Shown here: positions 6,392 to 8,007 of the stretch, piece after piece
Position numbering within the stretch: the first letter of the stretch is position 1
How the letters are laid out: each line of letters begins with the position of its first letter
NCBI GenBank assembly: GCA_009839405.1
Contig: VXPR01000427.1
Span: forward strand, 1-8,007
Reading direction: 5' to 3'
DNA length: 8,007 nt
Source: Gammaproteobacteria bacterium
GTDB lineage: Bacteria > Pseudomonadota > Gammaproteobacteria > Pseudomonadales > Azotimanducaceae
Program-made: the position numbers and the translations under genes
Notes under the pieces: generated by a model
Databases searched by the model: none
Told to the model about the DNA's origin: nothing
What the model saw: only the letters and a program-made list of their open reading frames with translations

Positions 6392-7237
6392 ATGATTGCC
6401 AGCATGACCGCTTTTGCCCGGGCGGCGCGAGGCTTCTTGGTTTGGGAAGTCCGTTCCGTCAACCATCGCTATCTGGAGCTTGTTTTCCGTTTGCCGGAGT
6501 CCCTCAGGGGCTTGGAGCCTTCCCTACGCGAGGCGGCTCGGACGCGGCTCGGGCGGGGCAAGGTGGACGCGACGCTTCGTGTCGCGGAATCTGGCAGCAC
6601 GATGGAGCTCGATGGGGACGCATTGGCCGACGTGCTCGATGCGTTGAGCCAACTGCGGGGCCGTGCGCCGGCGTTGGCGGAGCCGAACCTGCTCGACGTG
6701 CTGCGCTGGCCGGGTGTGCTGAAGGAAAGCGAAACGGGATTGGCGGAACTGCGTCGCGATGCCGTCGGGACGTTCGATGAAGCGTTGGCGGAACTGGCGG
6801 CCCGGCGGACGGCGGAGGGGGCGCAGATCCAGGCGCTGATCGAAGAGCGGCTCGACCTCACCGCAGAAACGACCGCCAAGGTGCGCGAACTCGCCTCGCA
6901 GCAGGTGCAGGCGATGCGGGATCGGTTGGCGCTAGCCGCCGAGGCGCTGACGGTATCCGTGAACGCGGAGCGTTTGGAACAGGAACTCGCGCTGCTGTTG
7001 CAGAAGGCGGACGTGGCCGAGGAACTGGATCGACTGGATCTGCATCTGGCAGAGGCTCGGGCGGCACTCGCCGGCGATGGTCCCTGTGGGCGCCGCCTCG
7101 ATTTCCTGATGCAGGAACTGGGGCGTGAGGCCAACACGCTTGGCGCGAAGGCGGTGTTGCCTGAGGCAGCGCATGCGGCGGTGGACCTCAAGGTCGCCAT
7201 CGAGCAGATGCGAGAACAGGTGCAGAACGTCGAATGA
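6392..7237 (+). CDS. yicC: YicC family endoribonuclease
   Basis: A 281-residue member of the YicC/YloC family, close to the 287 of E. coli YicC. Family members are reported as endoribonucleases that act on RNA, including a regulatory small RNA in E. coli; the substrate here is not known. The N-terminal domain opens with MIASMTAFARA, then VWEVRSVNHRYLELVFRLPE. A long helical middle follows (about 125-225), rich in Glu, Ala and Leu. The conserved C-terminal domain is GRRLDFLMQELGREANTLGAK (233-253), ending in IEQMREQVQNVE, the usual family terminus. The start is ATG 6392, where the family signature begins; no clear ribosome site precedes it. It diverges from rph as in E. coli, and its stop overlaps the gmk start in an ATGA, so the two are probably translated as a coupled pair. 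Confidence 0.96.
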   Translation: MIASMTAFARAARGFLVWEVRSVNHRYLELVFRLPESLRGLEPSLREAARTRLGRGKVDATLRVAESGSTMELDGDALADVLDALSQLRGRAPALAEPNLLDVLRWPGVLKESETGLAELRRDAVGTFDEALAELAARRTAEGAQIQALIEERLDLTAETTAKVRELASQQVQAMRDRLALAAEALTVSVNAERLEQELALLLQKADVAEELDRLDLHLAEARAALAGDGPCGRRLDFLMQELGREANTLGAKAVLPEAAHAAVDLKVAIEQMREQVQNVE

Positions 7238-7875
7238 CCGCGGCACCAGCCGGCCGGCGCCAGCCCCTGCTGTTCGTGATTTCGGCGCCGTCCGGCGCCG
7301 GCAAGACCAGCCTCGTGCGGGCACTTGTGGCCGGGGACGACCGCTTGGCGGTTTCGGTGTCGCACACGACGCGGCCACCGCGGCCGACCGACGTGGACGG
7401 GCGCGACTACCACTTCGTCTCGGCAGCCGATTTCCAGGCCATGCGCGACGCCGGGGAGTTCCTCGAACATGCCAGCGTCTTCGGCCACGCCTACGGCACG
7501 TCGCGACAGGCGGTGCTGGAACAGGTGCGGTGTGGCCGCGACGTAATCCTCGAAATCGACTGGCAAGGCGCCGCCCAGGTGCGCGCGGCCTGGCCCGGTG
7601 CCGTGACGGTGTTCATCCTGCCGCCGTCCCGCGGGGCCCTGCGCGCGCGCATCGAAGGGCGCGGACAGGACCGGCCGGAGGTCATCGTCCGGCGGATGGA
7701 GGAAGCCACCCGCGAACTGGCCCAGCACGCCGACTTCGGCCACCTCGTGGTGAACGACGACTTCGAAGTTGCGACGCGGCAACTCGCGGCAATCGTGGCA
7801 GGTTGCCGCGACGAGAGGCCGCCGCCACGGGAAGACCAGCGGGCCCTCCTTGGGCAATTGCTGGAGGGTGGTTGA
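7234..7875 (+). CDS. gmk: Guanylate kinase
   Basis: Cytoplasmic kinase that transfers phosphate from ATP to GMP, giving GDP for nucleotide pools and (p)ppGpp synthesis. At 213 residues it has the usual family length. The Walker A loop is SAPSGAGKTS (17-26, K24). The GMP-binding region includes SVSHTTRPPRPTDVDGRDYHF (41-61; R47, R50 and Y59 are the likely contacts) and EFLEHASVFGHAYGTS (75-90). VILEIDWQGAAQVR (104-117) is the characteristic core strand, and the lid is in RIEGRGQDRPEVIVRRM (139-155). ATG 7234 overlaps the yicC stop. In many Gammaproteobacteria rpoZ and spoT come next; no rpoZ start is seen in the remaining 132 bases. The family call is secure. Confidence 0.97.
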   Translation: MTAAPAGRRQPLLFVISAPSGAGKTSLVRALVAGDDRLAVSVSHTTRPPRPTDVDGRDYHFVSAADFQAMRDAGEFLEHASVFGHAYGTSRQAVLEQVRCGRDVILEIDWQGAAQVRAAWPGAVTVFILPPSRGALRARIEGRGQDRPEVIVRRMEEATRELAQHADFGHLVVNDDFEVATRQLAAIVAGCRDERPPPREDQRALLGQLLEGG

Positions 7876-7883
7876 GGGCTGAC

Positions 7884-7914
7884 GGCCCGTTATTAGGCGA
7901 AGCTGGCACGGGCC
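7884..7914. repeat. Inverted repeat downstream of gmk
   Basis: GGCCCGT (7884-7890) and its complement ACGGGCC (7908-7914) enclose a 17-base loop nine bases after the gmk stop. Seven pairs with a long loop is a modest structure and no T run follows. Confidence 0.3.
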
Positions 7915-7918
7915 TCGT

Positions 7919-7943
7919 ATGGGCGACCCTTGTGGTCGCCCGT
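7919..7943. repeat. Hairpin, possible dispersed palindrome or gmk terminator
   Basis: GGGCGACC (7921-7928) and GGTCGCCC (7934-7941) are perfect complements around the loop CTTGT. An outer G-T wobble (7920/7942) and an A-T pair (7919/7943) extend the stem to ten. The sequence after it (GTCTTGAATG) lacks the T run of a standard intrinsic terminator. The GGGCGACC...GGTCGCCC core resembles dispersed intergenic palindromes known from several bacterial genomes. Only one copy is visible here, so its repeat status cannot be confirmed. Confidence 0.45.
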
Positions 7944-7988
7944 CTTGAATGAACTGAGGGACTCCGTCGAAGCACCGCAGTTCGCGCA

Positions 7989-8007
7989 CAGTATATTATA
8001 CACATCT
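7989..8007. other. Terminal bases resembling the Nextera/Tn5 mosaic end
   Basis: The last 19 bases match the inward-facing Tn5 mosaic end CTGTCTCTTATACACATCT at 16 of 19 positions, including the final 12 without a gap (TTATACACATCT). The match ends exactly at the last base of the window. This points to untrimmed library adapter at a contig edge rather than genome sequence. Confidence 0.6.

Noticed and set aside
5722..6780. A 352-codon open frame on the plus strand across rph and yicC
   Set aside because: It covers the divergent promoter gap and runs antisense to rph; the product has no recognisable domain.
6469..7989. A 506-codon open frame antisense to yicC and gmk
   Set aside because: It spans two well-identified genes and their overlap, and its translation is low-complexity Ser/Arg/Ala sequence with no motif.
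7876..8007. Start of rpoZ after gmk
   Set aside because: No ATG-initiated frame resembling the omega subunit N-terminus is present in the remaining bases.
1..8007. CRISPR array, tRNA, rRNA, transposase or phage genes
   Set aside because: No regularly spaced direct repeats, cloverleaf sequences or mobile-element proteins were recognised on either strand.

Overview
The window is GC-rich, gene-dense bacterial DNA. The central block, rph-pyrE transcribed leftward and yicC-gmk transcribed rightward from a 97-bp gap, is an arrangement familiar from Gammaproteobacteria. An uncultured or metagenome-derived gammaproteobacterium is therefore the best guess, though the sequence alone does not prove it. 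The right edge resembles a sequencing-adapter remnant, which suggests the end of an assembled contig.

Layout. (1) 1-749, minus: a Tat-exported aldo/keto reductase whose C-terminus lies outside the window. (2) 890-3916, plus: a secreted M28 metallopeptidase built like human glutamate carboxypeptidase II (protease, PA and dimerisation domains), followed 3 bp later by a class I SAM methyltransferase. The reductase and the peptidase diverge from a 140-bp gap. (3) 3917-4167: no convincing gene. (4) 4168-4719, minus: a HigBA toxin-antitoxin locus. HigA looks intact, but the HigB toxin is split by a -1 frameshift, so a search of single frames sees only half of it. (5) 4901-6294, minus: pyrE and rph, overlapping by 4 bp. 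(6) 6392-7875, plus: yicC and gmk, also overlapping by 4 bp. (7) 7876-8007: no gene, a perfect 8-bp-stem hairpin, and adapter-like terminal bases.

How the genes relate. Regions 5 and 6 are housekeeping. RNase PH trims tRNA 3' ends, PyrE makes OMP in pyrimidine synthesis, YicC is an endoribonuclease, and Gmk makes GDP. Regions 2 and 4 are accessory. The peptidase keeps every zinc ligand and the catalytic glutamate but lacks the arginines and the lysine that human GCPII uses to hold glutamate, so its substrate is probably different. I found no clearly new multi-gene system. The most informative observations are the broken higB, the altered substrate pocket of the peptidase, and the adapter-like right end.
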